A stretch of 64,000 nt of DNA from Paraburkholderia aromaticivorans (GTDB lineage: Bacteria; Pseudomonadota; Gammaproteobacteria; Burkholderiales; Burkholderiaceae), in assembly GCF_002278075.1 (NCBI RefSeq), contig NZ_CP022989.1, positions 248,001-312,000 on the forward strand, read 5' to 3'. Both the position numbers and the translations under genes were made by a program. The notes beneath the pieces are model-generated. The model was given only the letters and a program-made list of their open reading frames with translations, was not told the origin of the DNA and did not search any database. This document shows, piece after piece, positions 63,122-64,000 of the stretch; the stretch's first letter is position 1; each line of letters opens with the position of its first letter.

Positions 63122-64000
63122 CTAAACGCGCGGCGCGGCGGATAGCGGCGCCTCGACGGTCGCGGCATGCGAGCGCACGATCTCGATGAAGCCCGCCAGC
63201 ACCGGGCTCACCTCCGCCGTGCGCCAGACCAGCCCCGTCTCGATGGCGGGCACCGACTCGGACAGCGGCCGGTACACGACGCCGGTGCGGCGCAGATTAC
63301 GCAACGATTGCGGCACCAGTGCGACACCCATGCCGGCCGACACGAGGCTCACGATCGTCTGCATCTGGATCGCTTCCTGGCCGATCCGGGGCGCGAGGCC
63401 CGCCACGCCGTAGCAATCCATAATGATGTCATAAAAGCCTGGCGCCAGACGTCTTGGGAAGATCACGAGCGGTGCGTCGGCGACATCGCGCAGGCTGATC
63501 GGCGGGTCCAGCCATTCCGCGCTCGGGTCGTCACGGCTGCCGCTAGCGCTCGCCACGCGCGCCGCCATTTCCGTCGACATGGCGATCACCAGCGGTTCGC
63601 GCGCGATGGGCAGCCACGAGAGCTGAGCGGCATGGCGCGGCGGCAGCGGCGCGATCACGAGGCCGGCGTCGATGCGCCCGGCCACCAGTTCGTCCACCTG
63701 CACGTCGCTGGTGGCTTCGGTCAACTCCAGCCGCACGCGCGGATGACGCGCGCCGAAATCGCGCAGCAACAACGGCAGCAGGCCATAGTCCGCCGTGGAA
63801 ACGAACGCCAGCGACAGCACGCCCGCCTCGCCGCGCGCGAGGCTCTGCGCGAGCGGCCGCAGCCCCTCGGCGCTCGCCAGCAGGCGCTGCACCTCGGGCA
63901 GCAGGTCGGCGCCCACCGGCGTCAGTTCGACGGAGCGCTTGGTGCGCGCGAACAGCGCGACGCCGAGCGTCTCTTCCAGGGCCCGGATGGCTTGCGACAA
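63122..64000 (-). CDS. LysR family transcriptional regulator, 5' end missing
   Basis: The frame runs off the right edge; about 293 residues are visible. The first are the end of the winged helix (LSQAIRALEETLGVALFART, TPVGADLLPEVQRLL), so roughly 35-40 N-terminal residues are outside. The substrate-binding domain is complete (GVLSLAFVSTADYGLLPLLL, then QMQTIVSLVSAGMGVALVPQ). It is of the BenM/CatM-like type. In Burkholderia a LysR gene is often found between lgt and ilvD; whether ilvD follows cannot be seen. Confidence 0.88.
   Translation of the reverse strand: MSQAIRALEETLGVALFARTKRSVELTPVGADLLPEVQRLLASAEGLRPLAQSLARGEAGVLSLAFVSTADYGLLPLLLRDFGARHPRVRLELTEATSDVQVDELVAGRIDAGLVIAPLPPRHAAQLSWLPIAREPLVIAMSTEMAARVASASGSRDDPSAEWLDPPISLRDVADAPLVIFPRRLAPGFYDIIMDCYGVAGLAPRIGQEAIQMQTIVSLVSAGMGVALVPQSLRNLRRTGVVYRPLSESVPAIETGLVWRTAEVSPVLAGFIEIVRSHAATVEAPLSAAPRV

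Overview
The window is high-GC DNA from a beta-proteobacterium of the family Burkholderiaceae, most likely a Paraburkholderia or close relative. This rests on gene content and order that I recognise from that group (DUF3460-scpA-panC-panD, zapB-zapA-6S RNA-EVE, apbC/OmpA-lipoprotein/metG, tamAB, lgt next to a LysR gene) and on a Burkholderia-type OmpC-like porin. I saw no rRNA, tRNA, insertion sequence, prophage or CRISPR array.

Layout. 1-1150: the end of a catalase-like peroxidase gene overlapping a cytochrome b561 gene. 1167-7121 (minus): a drug-efflux locus read marR, outer-membrane channel, emrA, emrB, lysR, with a clear autoregulatory promoter/operator in front of marR. 7255-13066: regulators and stray metabolic genes (an ArsR repressor, an orphan acetolactate synthase, two DJ-1/PfpI proteins, the mug DNA glycosylase, a LysR regulator). 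13484-18563: an ABM-domain protein followed by a second tripartite efflux operon. 19135-21960: a stand-alone 2-oxoglutarate dehydrogenase E1 paralogue behind a long hairpin-rich leader, then a porin. 23659-26655: a LysR regulator divergent from an EamA transporter, then a bestrophin. 26704-30379: an LprI-like protein, an Orn/Lys/Arg decarboxylase and dcd. 30723-42329: an SOD-like lipoprotein, apbC, an OmpA lipoprotein, metG, tamB and tamA. 42861-47298: DUF3460, scpA, panC, panD, an orphan ParA, a thioesterase and DoxX. 47442-59300: a cobalamin salvage and uptake island. 59498-61060: zapB-zapA-6S RNA-EVE. 61245-64000: a SIMPL protein, lgt and a truncated LysR gene.

The cobalamin island covers uptake (btuB, btuC, btuD, btuF) and the late nucleotide-loop steps (cobQ, cobU, cobD/cbiB, cobC-type decarboxylase, cobS, cobT, phosphatase), but no corrin-ring genes are present. 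Six genes, from btuB to the phosphatase, are read as one unit behind a promoter and a textbook cobalamin riboswitch. They converge on a cobU-cbiB-decarboxylase-btuF unit.

Most of the window is ordinary chromosome. The observations I would check first are the structured leader and altered cofactor motif of the extra SucA; the SOD-like lipoprotein that has lost most metal ligands; the DJ-1 protein with Ser in place of Cys; the MarR operator embedded in its own promoter; and the peroxidase/cytochrome b561 pair. I did not find a clearly new multi-gene system.
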